Made by a program: the position numbers and the translations under genes. Shown one piece after another: positions 25,113-33,585 of a stretch of DNA of 64,000 bases. How positions within the stretch are numbered: position 1 is the first letter of the stretch; the number at the start of each line of letters is the position of its first letter. The notes beneath the pieces were generated by a model. That model was not told where the DNA came from. It searched no databases and worked only from the letters and a program-made list of their open reading frames with translations. Source of the stretch: CAMAVH01 sp964628235 (GTDB lineage Bacteria; Pseudomonadota; Alphaproteobacteria; SMXQ01); NCBI GenBank assembly GCA_964628235.1, contig CAZVLU010000011.1:15565-79564 (forward strand), written 5' to 3'.

Positions 25113-26339
25113 ATGGACGCCTCGGCGACGATCGGCAACGCGCGGCAGGATGCGAAGATTCTCGGCCTGATCTCGACAGGCCACTTCATGAGCCATTTCT
25201 ACGTGCTTGCCCTGCCGCCGCTGTTCGCCTTCCTCGTCGTCGACTTCGGCATCGGCTACACCGAGCTCGGCTTGGTGATGACGGCGATCTTCGGCGCCTC
25301 GGCCGTCGCCCAAGTGCCGATGGGCTTCATCGTCGATCGCTTCGGCTCGCGCAAGGTGCTGACCGCCGGCCTGATCATCATGTCGGCGGCGATCGGCCTC
25401 GTCGGCTTCGCCCAGACTTTCTGGCACCTCATTCCCCTCGCCATTTTCATCGCGATCGGCAACAGCGTGTTCCATCCCTGCGACTACGCGATCCTCAACA
25501 GTTCGATCAGCGGCAACCGGATGGGCCGCGCTTTCTCGATCCACACCTTCGCCGGCCACCTCGGCTCGGCCGTCGCGCCCGCCACCATGATCCTTCTCGC
25601 CGCGACCTTCGGCTGGCGCGCCGCCTTGGCGCTCGTCGGCCTGTTCGGCATCCTCGTCGTGTTCGCGCTGGCGACGCAGTGGAACAGCCTGCAGGATGAC
25701 GCGATCCAAAAGAAGAACGACAAGAAGACCGAGCCAGATCCCGGCGTGAAGGATGGTTGGGCCCTGCTCTTCTCCGCGCCGATGCTGCTGTTCATGCTGT
25801 TCTTCGCCATGCTCTCGATGATGAGCGCGGCCATGCAGTCGTTCTTCGTCTCCGCGCTCGGCAGCCTGCACGCGACGCCGATCGCCGCCGCCAGCCTGGC
25901 GCTCACCGTCTATCTGTTCTGCAGCGCCGGCGGCATTTTGATCGGCGGCGAGATTTCCGACCGCACCAAGCGCCACGACATCGTCGCCGGGGTCGTCTTC
26001 GTGCTCAGCGCGCTCATCACCTTGGCGGTCGCTTGGACCGATCTCGGCCTCGCGCTGCTGGTCGCCCTCATGGCGATCATGGGTCTCGGCCAGGGCATCA
26101 TTCGCCCGGCCCGCGACATGATGCTGCGCGCCGCCTCGCCCAAGGGCTCGACCGGCAAGGTTTTCGGCTTCGTCTCGGCCGGCATCGTCGGCGGCGCGGC
26201 ATTGGCCCCCATTCCGTTCGGCTACCTGCTGGACATCGGCAAGCCCGAATGGGTGTTCTATCTGCTGTCGATCTTCATGATCGTCGCCCTTGTCACCGTC
26301 ATCATCCCGAAAAACATGCGGGGCGCACCGGTGAAATAG
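25113..26339 (+). CDS. Major facilitator superfamily transporter
   Basis: A 408-aa inner-membrane carrier with 12 predicted helices. The MFS loop 2-3 motif appears as GFIVDRFGSRKV (about 68-79), and a second copy region as GGEISDRTKRHD in the C-terminal half. FHPCDYAILN and FSIHTFAGHLG match FHPADYSILN and FSVHTFSGHLG of the second carrier at 27566, so the two are paralogues. GCGGAG lies seven bases before the ATG, and only 16 bases separate it from the EutA stop, indicating one operon. The substrate is unknown; an organic acid linked to the diiron/bicupin/EutA cluster is likely. Confidence 0.9.
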   Translation: MDASATIGNARQDAKILGLISTGHFMSHFYVLALPPLFAFLVVDFGIGYTELGLVMTAIFGASAVAQVPMGFIVDRFGSRKVLTAGLIIMSAAIGLVGFAQTFWHLIPLAIFIAIGNSVFHPCDYAILNSSISGNRMGRAFSIHTFAGHLGSAVAPATMILLAATFGWRAALALVGLFGILVVFALATQWNSLQDDAIQKKNDKKTEPDPGVKDGWALLFSAPMLLFMLFFAMLSMMSAAMQSFFVSALGSLHATPIAAASLALTVYLFCSAGGILIGGEISDRTKRHDIVAGVVFVLSALITLAVAWTDLGLALLVALMAIMGLGQGIIRPARDMMLRAASPKGSTGKVFGFVSAGIVGGAALAPIPFGYLLDIGKPEWVFYLLSIFMIVALVTVIIPKNMRGAPVK

Positions 26340-26404
26340 CCTGCCGCGCGCCGCGAGCGAGAGGCGCGCGTTCCCATTCAATCTTCAGTCACTGGGGAAT
26401 ATCC

Positions 26405-27394
26405 ATGTCGAAGCTGCAACTCACCATCGCGACCAGCGAATACGACCACATCACCGACCTGATGACCGGCCGCGTTCCGGTCGAGGGCATCGACATCAAC
26501 TATCTCAATTTCGAGGTCGAAGAGATCTTCTACCGCTTCGTGCTGAACCGCGAATGGGAAGTCTCCGAGATGTCCTTCGCCAAGTTCGTCGCCCAGGTTT
26601 CGGGCGACAACCCGGACATTGTCGGCATCCCGGTGTTCCCGTCGCGCGTCTTCCGCCTGTCCAACATCTATGTCCGCAAGGACAGCCCGATCAAGGAACT
26701 GAAGGATCTGCGCGGCAAGAAGATGGGCACCCCCGAATGGGCCCAGACCGCTTCCGTTTACACCCGCGGCGTGCTGGTCGACGACGCCGGCCTCAAGCTC
26801 AACGAGATCGACTGGTACCAGGCCGGCGTCAACCAGCCGGGCCGCATCGAAAAGGTGAAGCTCAATCTGCCGGCCGGCGTGAAGGTCACGCCGCGCCCCG
26901 ACAAGTCGCTCGGCACGCTGCTGATCGACGGCGACGTCGACGCCATCATGAGCGCCCATCCGCCGCACCAGTTCGAGGAAGGCCACCCGGGCATCGTCCG
27001 CCTGTTCGGCGACTACCAGAGCGTCGAAGAGGCCTACTACAAGCGCACCAAGATTTTCCCGATCATGCATGTCATCGCCATCCGCAAGGACGTGCTCGAC
27101 AAGAACCCGTGGGTCGCCGTCAATCTGTTCAACGCCTTCGAGAAGGCCAAGGACCGTTCGGTCGCCCGCGCCCTCGAAATGACCGCCTCGCGCTTCCCGA
27201 TTCCCTGGGGCTTCGACTATGCCGAGAAGAAGAAGCAGATGTTCGGCAAGGACATGTTCCCCTACGGCATCGAGGACAACCGCACCACGCTGGAAGCCTT
27301 CCTCAAGTGGACCTTCGAGCAGGGCATCGCCCAGCGCCACTTGAAGCCGGAAGAGCTGTTCGCCAAGACCATCCAAGGCAAGTTCAAGATCTGA
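26405..27394 (+). CDS. 4,5-dihydroxyphthalate decarboxylase-like protein (periplasmic-binding-protein fold), copy 1
   Basis: A 329-aa protein with a type 2 periplasmic-binding fold but no signal peptide: it starts MSKLQLTIATSEYDHITDLM directly with the first strand. The same family includes Pht5, the 4,5-dihydroxyphthalate decarboxylase of phthalate breakdown, which is a soluble enzyme; automatic pipelines often call members ABC substrate-binding proteins. Family segments EVSEMSFAKFV, GIPVFPSRVFR, KIFPIMHVIAIRKDVL and FPYGIEDN are clear. The true ATG is 26405; the frame is open far upstream only as a shadow of the MFS gene. It follows that carrier by 65 bases and ends at a terminator. Two paralogues are at 36652 and 47375. 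Confidence 0.85.
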   Translation: MSKLQLTIATSEYDHITDLMTGRVPVEGIDINYLNFEVEEIFYRFVLNREWEVSEMSFAKFVAQVSGDNPDIVGIPVFPSRVFRLSNIYVRKDSPIKELKDLRGKKMGTPEWAQTASVYTRGVLVDDAGLKLNEIDWYQAGVNQPGRIEKVKLNLPAGVKVTPRPDKSLGTLLIDGDVDAIMSAHPPHQFEEGHPGIVRLFGDYQSVEEAYYKRTKIFPIMHVIAIRKDVLDKNPWVAVNLFNAFEKAKDRSVARALEMTASRFPIPWGFDYAEKKKQMFGKDMFPYGIEDNRTTLEAFLKWTFEQGIAQRHLKPEELFAKTIQGKFKI

Positions 27395-27415
27395 TCTGCC
27401 CGCCGATGACGAACC

Positions 27416-27449
27416 AAGGCCGGCCCCGCAAGGGACCGGCCTTTCTCTT
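27416..27449 (+). terminator. Terminator after decarboxylase-like copy 1
   Basis: AAGGCCGG (27416-27423) pairs with CCGGCCTT (27436-27443), followed by TCTCTT. It lies 22 bases after the stop. Confidence 0.75.
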
Positions 27450-27565
27450 GGGCGCAGATTGATGCCGATTTGCGACGCTTTTGCCGATATGCGGCCCTGT
27501 CGCAGGCGCGTATAAAAGACCCAGGGATAAGGCCGCAGAGGCCACAGGCGGATGAGGATGGGACG

Positions 27566-28801
27566 ATGACGGCGACAGTCGATAGCGTGCGGCAAGACGG
27601 CAAGATCATGGGGCTGGTCTGCACCGGCCACTTCCTCAGCCATTTTTACGCCTTCTGCCTGCCGCCGCTGTTCCCCTTCCTCAATGCCGATCTCGGCCTG
27701 AGCTACACCGCGCTCGGCGCGCTGCTGACCCTGCGCGGCCTCGCCACCTCGGTGGCGCAATTGCCCGCCGGCTTCGTCGTCGACCGCTTCGGCGCCAAGA
27801 TGGTGCTGATGGCCGGCCTGCTGCTCACCGTCGTCAGCTACGCCCTGTTCGCCGCCACCGACATCTATTGGCTGTTCATCCTCTTCATCGTGCTCGGCGG
27901 CGTCGGCGACAGCGTCTTCCATCCGGCCGACTATTCGATCCTCAACGCCTCGGTGAAGCAGGAGCGCATGGGCCGCGCCTTTTCGGTCCATACCTTCTCG
28001 GGCCATCTCGGCTTCGCGGTCGCGCCCACCGTGGTGGTGGCGCTCGCCGCCCTGTGGAATTGGCGCGTCGCGCTGCTGATCGTCGCCTTGCTCGGCTTCG
28101 TCGTCGCCGGCCTGCTCGCCAGCCAATGGGGCGCTCTGAAAGAAGACCGCACGCCGCGCAAGAAGAAGGGCGACGAAGCCCCGGTCGATCCCGCCGCACC
28201 GAAACAAACCTGGATGCAAGCCAAGCTCGGCATGATTCTCAACGCCCCGGTGCTGTCGCTGTTCGGCTTCTTCGTCATCTCGACCATGGCGACCAGCGGC
28301 ATCAACGGCTTCTCGATCGCCGCGCTGACCAAGATGCACGACATCCCCGAAGCCCTGCTCGGCCTGCCGGTCACCGCCTTCATGCTGTCGAGCGCCTTCG
28401 CCGTGCTGGCCGGCGGCTATCTCGCCGACAAGCTGCCGATGAGCGCCAGCCTGTTCGCCGGCCTCGGCTTCGTCGGGGCCGCCGTCGTCATCCTCGCCAT
28501 CGGCCTGTTCCCGCTGCCCTACGCGCTGATGATCCTGCTGTTCCCGATCGCCGGCTTCTTCCTCGGCGTCATCCGCCCGGCACGCGACCTGATGGTGCGC
28601 GACGTCGCGCCCAAGGGCCAATCGGGCAAGGTGTTCGGCTTCGTCTTCTCGGGCCAGAGCCTCGGCAGCAGCATCGCGCCGATCTTCTACGGCCTGATCC
28701 TCGACCATCTCGAGCCCGAGAACGTCTTCTTGGTCTCAGCCGGCTTCCTCCTGCTCGGCGTTTTCACCGTCATTTCCACGGCGAAAATCCGTCACGGTTG
28801 A
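27566..28801 (+). CDS. Major facilitator superfamily transporter, paralogue
   Basis: A 411-aa inner-membrane carrier with 12 predicted helices, paralogous to the one at 25113. GFVVDRFGAKMV is the loop 2-3 motif; FHPADYSILN and GVIRPARDLMVRDVAPKG are shared nearly unchanged with the other copy. The ATG at 27566 is chosen; upstream in-frame sequence is not membrane-like. A hydrophilic loop of about 30 residues (near 190-220, lysine-rich) links the two halves. It is preceded by a terminator, so it has its own promoter. It may transport a related substrate for the molybdenum hydroxylase that follows. Confidence 0.9.
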   Translation: MTATVDSVRQDGKIMGLVCTGHFLSHFYAFCLPPLFPFLNADLGLSYTALGALLTLRGLATSVAQLPAGFVVDRFGAKMVLMAGLLLTVVSYALFAATDIYWLFILFIVLGGVGDSVFHPADYSILNASVKQERMGRAFSVHTFSGHLGFAVAPTVVVALAALWNWRVALLIVALLGFVVAGLLASQWGALKEDRTPRKKKGDEAPVDPAAPKQTWMQAKLGMILNAPVLSLFGFFVISTMATSGINGFSIAALTKMHDIPEALLGLPVTAFMLSSAFAVLAGGYLADKLPMSASLFAGLGFVGAAVVILAIGLFPLPYALMILLFPIAGFFLGVIRPARDLMVRDVAPKGQSGKVFGFVFSGQSLGSSIAPIFYGLILDHLEPENVFLVSAGFLLLGVFTVISTAKIRHG

Positions 28802-28860
28802 GGCAATCCGCTCAGGCCTTTGAGTTGACCGACCCGGCCAAAGCGGGTAGCGTCATTTTA

Positions 28861-28876
28861 TTGGAACAAGTTCCAA
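28861..28876. promoter_or_regulatory. 16-bp palindrome upstream of the first molybdenum hydroxylase operon
   Basis: TTGGAAC and GTTCCAA are separated by AA. A second weaker dyad (TTGGA at 28879, TCCAA near 28884-28898) follows. It lies 64-79 bases before the GTG of the coxM-like gene, in an AT-rich stretch that should contain the promoter. It looks like a repressor site. Confidence 0.5.
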
Positions 28877-28939
28877 TTTTGGAATTTAGCTTGTCCAAAC
28901 CATTGTATTTACAGCGCTCTTCCGACGGTCCATCCGCCT

Positions 28940-29803
28940 GTGAAACCGCCTCCCTTCACCTACCATGATCCGCGCAGCGTCGCCGACGCGGTCAAGCTGC
29001 TGCGCACGCTCGAGAACCCCAAGCTGCTCGCCGGCGGCCAATCGCTCATGCCGATGCTGAACATGCGCTTCGTGCTGCCCGATCATGTGATCGACATCGG
29101 CAAGATCGACGGTCTCGCCTATATCCGCGAGGGCGCCGACAGCCTCGAAATCGGCGCCATGACGCGCCAGCGCGACATCGAGTTTTCCGATCTGATCGCG
29201 CAAAAGCATCCGCTGCTGCATGAGGGCATCCTCAATGTCGGCCACCGCCAGACGCGCAATCGCGGCACCATCGGCGGTTCGCTCTGCCATCTCGACCCGG
29301 CGGCCGAGCAAGTGCTGGTCTGCCTGGCGAGCGATGCCACGGTGACGGCGGCGGGCGCCAACGGCGAGCGCGCCATCCCCTTCCGCGAATTCCCGCTGGC
29401 CTACATGACGCCGAACCTCGAGCCGGACGAAATGCTGGTCGGCATCCGCATCCCGCTGTGGCGGCCCGGCCATGGCTATAGCTTCTTGGAATTCGCCCGC
29501 CGCCACGGCGACTTTGCCGTCGTCTCGATCGCCGTCCTGCTCGATGTCGACGCCGGCGGCACGATCAAACGCGCCGCCGTGGCCCTGGGCGGCGTCGCCG
29601 CTGTGCCGCTGCGCATGGATGAGGTCGAGGCGCAGTTGATCGGCCAGACAGCCTCGGAAGAGCTGTTCCACGAGGCCGCCGAGCTGTGCCGCGCCGTCGA
29701 CGCCGTCGCCGATGTCCATGCCACTGTCGAATACCGCCAGCATCTCGCCGCCGTGCTGACGCGCCGCGCGCTCGTGCAGGCCCTGTCGCGAGTGACCCAG
29801 TAA
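28940..29803 (+). CDS. Molybdenum hydroxylase FAD subunit (CoxM/XdhB-like), set 1
   Basis: A 287-aa FAD-binding medium subunit of a xanthine-oxidase-family hydroxylase. LLAGGQSLMPMLNMR (about 32-46) and NRGTIGGSLCHLDP (about 110-123) are the two FAD-binding motifs. The start is GTG at 28940 with no strong ribosome site. The stop overlaps the next start (TAATG). Order M-S-L is the CO-dehydrogenase/CoxMSL arrangement. The electron path is molybdenum cofactor to two [2Fe-2S] clusters to FAD to an outside acceptor. Water-derived hydroxylation of a heteroaromatic or aldehyde substrate is the family reaction. Confidence 0.94.
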   Translation: MKPPPFTYHDPRSVADAVKLLRTLENPKLLAGGQSLMPMLNMRFVLPDHVIDIGKIDGLAYIREGADSLEIGAMTRQRDIEFSDLIAQKHPLLHEGILNVGHRQTRNRGTIGGSLCHLDPAAEQVLVCLASDATVTAAGANGERAIPFREFPLAYMTPNLEPDEMLVGIRIPLWRPGHGYSFLEFARRHGDFAVVSIAVLLDVDAGGTIKRAAVALGGVAAVPLRMDEVEAQLIGQTASEELFHEAAELCRAVDAVADVHATVEYRQHLAAVLTRRALVQALSRVTQ

Positions 29804-30306
29804 TGGACAGCCGCAAGATCACCGTCACCGTCAACGGCCAGGCCCACACGCGCGACGTCGAGACGCGCCTGACCCTGGCCGACTTCCTGCGCCACGATCT
29901 CGGCCTCACCGGCACCCATGTCGGCTGCGAGCATGGCGTCTGCGGCGCCTGCACCATCCTGCTCGACGGCCGCACCGCGCGCGCCTGCCTGACATTGGCC
30001 GTGCAAACCGACGGCCGCGCCATCGACACCGTCGAAGGCATCGCGCCGAATCCTGCGGACAAAAGCGCCCCGATGCATCCGCTGCAGGAGGCGTTCCGCG
30101 ACAACCACGCCCTGCAATGCGGCTTCTGTACGCCGGGCATGTTGACGACGATCATCGAGTTGCTGCGCGACAACCCCGAGCCGACCGCCGACGAGGTGCG
30201 CATCGCCATCTCCGGCAATCTCTGCCGCTGCACCGGCTATCAGCCCATCGTCGCCGCCACGCTCGATGCCGCCAAGCGCCTGAAGGCCGAAGGGATCAAG
30301 CCGTGA
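29803..30306 (+). CDS. Molybdenum hydroxylase iron-sulfur subunit (CoxS-like), set 1
   Basis: A 167-aa small subunit with both [2Fe-2S] clusters. The N-terminal plant-ferredoxin-type ligands are in CEHGVCGACTILLDG, with another cysteine in ARACLTLA. The C-terminal four-helix domain has CGFCTPG and NLCRCTGYQ. The ATG overlaps the previous stop and the stop overlaps the next GTG (GTGA), so the three subunits are translationally coupled. It links the molybdenum site of the large subunit to the FAD of the medium subunit. Confidence 0.95.
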   Translation: MDSRKITVTVNGQAHTRDVETRLTLADFLRHDLGLTGTHVGCEHGVCGACTILLDGRTARACLTLAVQTDGRAIDTVEGIAPNPADKSAPMHPLQEAFRDNHALQCGFCTPGMLTTIIELLRDNPEPTADEVRIAISGNLCRCTGYQPIVAATLDAAKRLKAEGIKP

Positions 30307-32654
30307 GCGCGCCCGCCTCGCCGCTCCGCAGCAATCGCGTGCTGCGCGTCGAAGACCCCGATCTGCTCAAGGGCAGCGGCAAGTTCGTCGACGACATGCA
30401 CCTGCCCGGCATGTTGCAGGCCGCTTTCGTGCGCAGCCCGATGGGCCATGCCAAGGTCGTCAGCATCGACATTTCGGCCGCCCTCGAAGTGCCGGGCGTC
30501 CATCGCGTGCTGACGCGCGACGACCTGCTGCCCCATCTCGCCACCGAATTCATCGTCGTCGGCCTGCCGAGCCCGAGCTACAAGCAAGACATCAACCGCC
30601 CGGCCCTCTCCGGCCTCGAAGTCGTCCATGTCGGCGAGCCGGTCGCCATCGTGCTGGCCGACAACCGCTATATCGCTGAAGACGCCGCCGCCCTGGTCAT
30701 GGTCGAGTACGACCCGCTGCCCGCCGTCGGCGATCCGCGCGACGCCTTGAAGCCCGGCGCGCCGCTCGTCCATTCCGGCTCGCCGCATAATCTCCTGGCC
30801 GAATTCGACATGGGCTATGGCGATGTCGAAGCCGCCTTCGCTGCTGCGCCGCATGTTTATAAAGAAAGCCTGTGGCAGCATCGCGGCGGCGGCCATTCCA
30901 TCGAATGTCGTGGCGACGTCGCCGCCTACGACCCCTTCTCCGAGACGCTGACCCTGTGGAGCTCGACCCAGACGCCGCACGCCGGCCGCTCCGTGCTGGC
31001 CGGCATGCTCGGCTGGGACGAGGAGCGCGTGCGTGTCGTGACGCCCGACGTCGGCGGCGGCTTCGGCCCGAAATTGATTTTCTACCCGGAAGACGTCGCC
31101 GTGGCTCTCGCCGCCTATATCACCGGCCGGCCGGTCAAATGGATCGAGGACCGCCGCGAGCATTTCGTCGCCACCACGCAAGAGCGCGACCAATATTGGG
31201 ATGTCGAGATCGCCGTCGACGACGCCGGAAAAATCCTTGGCCTGCGCGGCGAGATCATCCACGATCACGGCGCTTACACCGCGCGCGGCGTCAACCTGCC
31301 CTACGAATCGGCGCAGACCGTGACGCTGGCCTACGAGATCCCCGCCTACTTCATGAACGTGAAGCTGGCGCTGACCAACAAGGTGCCGGTGACCCCGGTG
31401 CGCGGCGCCGGCCAGCCGCAAGGCGTGTTCTGCATGGAGCGCATGCTCGATCGCGTCGCGCGCGAGCTGAACATCGACCGCGCCGAAGTCCGCCGCCGCA
31501 ACATGATCACCGCCGCCCAGATGCCCTACACCAAGCCGCTCAAATCGCGCGGCGGCCGTCAGGTCATCTTGGACTCCGGCAATTATCCCGCCTGCCAGGC
31601 CGACGCGCTCGCCAAGGCCGGCGCGGCGGATTTCCCTGAGCGTCAAGCGAAGGCAAGGAAAGAGAACCGTCACATCGGCCTCGGCTTCGCCAATTTCGTC
31701 AAAGGCACCGGGCGCGGCCCGTTCGAGCCGGTCACCGTGCGCGTCGATCCGGCGAGCGGCAAGGTCAACGTCTATAGCGGCGCGACGGCCATGGGCCAGA
31801 GCACCAAGACCATGTTCGCCCAGATCGTCGCCGAGCAGCTCGGCGGCGACATCGGCCTGATCAACGCCAAGCCGGGCGACACCGGCACCATCGCCATGGG
31901 CCTCGGCGGCTTCAATAGCCGCCTCGCCGTCATGGCCGGCTCGTCGGCCCATCTCGCGGCCATCAAGGTGCGTGACAAGGCGCTGCTGATCGCCAGCAAG
32001 GTGTTGAAGCTGCCGATCGAGCAATTGCATCTGGTCGGCGGCAAGGTCGAAGCCAAGAGCGATCCGAGCAAGTCGATCACGCTCGGCCAATTGGCGAAAA
32101 GCGTCGCCGGCGTCGCCGGCTTCGTGCTGCCCGATGGCGTCACGCCGGGCCTGGAAGCCACCGAGCATTTCGTCGCCGACGACATGGCCTATGCCAACGG
32201 CTGCGCCGCCGTCGAGGTCGAGGTCGACGCCGAGACCGGCGGCGTCACCATCAACAAATTCGTCATCGCCCATGATTGCGGCGCGGTGATCAATCCCATG
32301 GTGGTCGACGGCCAGATCATCGGCGCCGTGGCGCACGGCATCGGCAACGCGCTCTACGAATGGATGGGCTTCGACGAGAACTGCCAGCCGGTGACCACCA
32401 ATCTCGGCGAGTATTTGCTCATCACCGCCCCAGAGGTGCCCGTCATCGAAGTCTCGCACCACGAATCGCCGACCTATCTCAATCCGCTCGGCGTCAAAGG
32501 CGTCGGCGAATGCGGCGTGGTGCCGACCGCCGCCGCCATCATGTCGGCCATCGAGGACGCGCTGCGCGAATTCGACGTCCGCATCGCCCAAACCCCGATC
32601 ACCCCCGGCGAGATCGTCGCCAAGATCGAAGCGGGCCGGAAAGCCAAGGCTTAG
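30303..32654 (+). CDS. Molybdenum hydroxylase catalytic subunit (CoxL-like), set 1, not a CO dehydrogenase
   Basis: A 783-aa molybdopterin-binding subunit. The cofactor motif GGGFGPK and the C-terminal GVGECG with the proposed catalytic base Glu736 are intact. The active-site loop, which reads AYRCSFR in true CO dehydrogenases and carries the copper-binding cysteine, here reads PVRGAGQPQG. So this is one of the many CoxL-like hydroxylases of unknown substrate, not CODH. Start GTG at 30303 overlaps the CoxS stop. No maturation genes of the CoxDEF type follow, and the only coxG is at 38746. The substrate is probably a heteroaromatic carboxylate or an aldehyde. Confidence 0.94.
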   Translation: MSAPASPLRSNRVLRVEDPDLLKGSGKFVDDMHLPGMLQAAFVRSPMGHAKVVSIDISAALEVPGVHRVLTRDDLLPHLATEFIVVGLPSPSYKQDINRPALSGLEVVHVGEPVAIVLADNRYIAEDAAALVMVEYDPLPAVGDPRDALKPGAPLVHSGSPHNLLAEFDMGYGDVEAAFAAAPHVYKESLWQHRGGGHSIECRGDVAAYDPFSETLTLWSSTQTPHAGRSVLAGMLGWDEERVRVVTPDVGGGFGPKLIFYPEDVAVALAAYITGRPVKWIEDRREHFVATTQERDQYWDVEIAVDDAGKILGLRGEIIHDHGAYTARGVNLPYESAQTVTLAYEIPAYFMNVKLALTNKVPVTPVRGAGQPQGVFCMERMLDRVARELNIDRAEVRRRNMITAAQMPYTKPLKSRGGRQVILDSGNYPACQADALAKAGAADFPERQAKARKENRHIGLGFANFVKGTGRGPFEPVTVRVDPASGKVNVYSGATAMGQSTKTMFAQIVAEQLGGDIGLINAKPGDTGTIAMGLGGFNSRLAVMAGSSAHLAAIKVRDKALLIASKVLKLPIEQLHLVGGKVEAKSDPSKSITLGQLAKSVAGVAGFVLPDGVTPGLEATEHFVADDMAYANGCAAVEVEVDAETGGVTINKFVIAHDCGAVINPMVVDGQIIGAVAHGIGNALYEWMGFDENCQPVTTNLGEYLLITAPEVPVIEVSHHESPTYLNPLGVKGVGECGVVPTAAAIMSAIEDALREFDVRIAQTPITPGEIVAKIEAGRKAKA

Positions 32655-32677
32655 ACTCCTCTTCCTTCTGCCGTCAG

Positions 32678-32785
32678 CATCACCCCCACCCAACCCTCCC
32701 CCATCAAGGGGGCGGGCTTAGCAAAGCGCGCCTGAGCGCCGCTAGTCCCCTCCCCCTTGCGGGGAGGGCTAGGGAGGGGGTGATG
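32678..32785. repeat. Palindromic intergenic repeat element
   Basis: A C-rich arm (32678-32702) is the near-inverse of a G-rich arm (32761-32785), with a further inner hairpin (CCCCTCCCCC with GGGGAGGG). This type of pyrimidine/purine palindrome is common between genes in Rhizobiales and related groups. It follows the CoxL stop by about 24 bases and may act as a 3' structure. It is not a CRISPR. Confidence 0.7.
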
Positions 32786-32831
32786 CGCGCAGCGCAAGCA
32801 AATCGGTATCGAACGACTGAACCGTCGCGCG

Positions 32832-33179
32832 TCACATCACGATCTCGGCTTTGATCACGTCATATTCCGCGCGCAATTGACGACCTTTGCGCTCGACCAG
32901 GCCGATGCTTTCCAGCGCCGCCACATCCTCATGGACGCGCTTGTAATCGCGGCCGAGATCGCGCGCCAGGGCAAGCGTGCTGGGCGCCGGCCGCTTGTGC
33001 AGATGGCGCAGCAGCTCCTGGCGCTTGTCCGTCATCACTTTGACCAGCGAGTTCCATGAGACGAAGGTGACGTTGTCTTGCGTCTCGATCTTTTCGCCGC
33101 GCGAAGCTCGCTCCCATACTTTGGCCGCACGCTTTCCCGCATCTTTAAGAGATTCGCTGACAAACATCTGCTTTTTCAT
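32832..33179 (-). CDS. HTH antitoxin/regulator of a TumE-TumA type module
   Basis: A 115-aa protein with a winged helix-turn-helix at about 50-108 (STLALARDLGRDYKRVHEDVAALESIGLVERKG). It fits the DNA-binding antitoxin (TumA-like) that pairs with the DUF6516 toxin. Its ATG overlaps the stop of the toxin gene by four bases (ATGA). Gene order is toxin first, antitoxin second, the reverse of most type II modules but usual here. It presumably binds the twin palindromes before the toxin gene and represses the pair. Antitoxin activity is inferred from the neighbour. Confidence 0.82.
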   Translation of the reverse strand: MKKQMFVSESLKDAGKRAAKVWERASRGEKIETQDNVTFVSWNSLVKVMTDKRQELLRHLHKRPAPSTLALARDLGRDYKRVHEDVAALESIGLVERKGRQLRAEYDVIKAEIVM

Positions 33180-33463
33180 TTCTGACCTCTGATTTTGATG
33201 ACGTCGGCCTCGAAGGCCGCCATCAACCTCTCGAACGTCGAAAACCCGTAGGCCGTTTCCTTGCCCTTGAAATGGCGGTGGTCGCCTTTCCCGCGCTCGT
33301 TGTCGTATCCGATCACGCGCACGCCATCGGCGATGTAAACCAGGCGATATTTCAAGTTATGCGCGCTTGGCGGCACCGGGGACGGCACCCGCCAAATGAC
33401 GATTTCGGCGAAGCTGCCGTCTTCGTAGATCACCCGCTCGCGGAACAGCAGCTCGGCTTTCAT
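33176..33463 (-). CDS. TumE-family (DUF6516) toxin
   Basis: A 95-aa protein beginning MKAELLFRERV, with the family signatures IVIWRVPSPVP, YRLVYIADGVRVIGYDNERGKGDHRH and a C-terminal FERLMAAFEADV. The YDNERGKGDHRH segment is strongly conserved in this family and includes likely catalytic histidines and charged residues. TumE toxins are thought to act as ribonucleases, but the mechanism is not shown by sequence. An upstream in-frame ATG at 33481 would add MAYVAI. Neither start has a ribosome site, and both lie in or next to the palindromic operator, so the message may be nearly leaderless. Confidence 0.83.
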   Translation of the reverse strand: MKAELLFRERVIYEDGSFAEIVIWRVPSPVPPSAHNLKYRLVYIADGVRVIGYDNERGKGDHRHFKGKETAYGFSTFERLMAAFEADVIKIRGQK

Positions 33464-33507
33464 TATGGCAACATACGCCATAATTATTTATGGCGTCAAG
33501 CGCCATA
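33464..33507. promoter_or_regulatory. Twin palindromic operator of the toxin-antitoxin pair
   Basis: Two dyads with the same half-site: TATGGC-N7-GCCATA at 33464-33482 and TATGGCG-N5-CGCCATA at 33489-33507, centres 25 bases apart. They sit at the toxin start and over its promoter. Paired sites like this are typical of autoregulated toxin-antitoxin operons. Confidence 0.75.
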
Positions 33508-33585
33508 AATATCCCAGATGAATTCACTGAATAGTGTCACAGCCCCTTTGCTATCCTTCCCCCACCGCAGAAGAGGGCCAAAGCC

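Noticed and set aside
26405..27394. ABC transporter periplasmic receptor
   Set aside because: No signal peptide and no ABC permease or ATPase gene nearby; the soluble decarboxylase-like assignment fits better, though not proven.
28940..32654. Aerobic CO dehydrogenase
   Set aside because: The diagnostic AYRCSFR loop with the copper-binding cysteine is absent; the loop reads PVRGAGQPQG. The same test fails for the set at 48489.
30240..32693. An 817-codon - strand open frame opposite the CoxL gene of set 1
   Set aside because: Shadow of the CoxL gene; the protein is low-complexity Asp/His/Gly-rich and matches nothing, whereas the + strand has the molybdenum cofactor motifs.
32678..32785. CRISPR array or IS end
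   Set aside because: It is a single palindromic unit without repeated spacers or a transposase gene.
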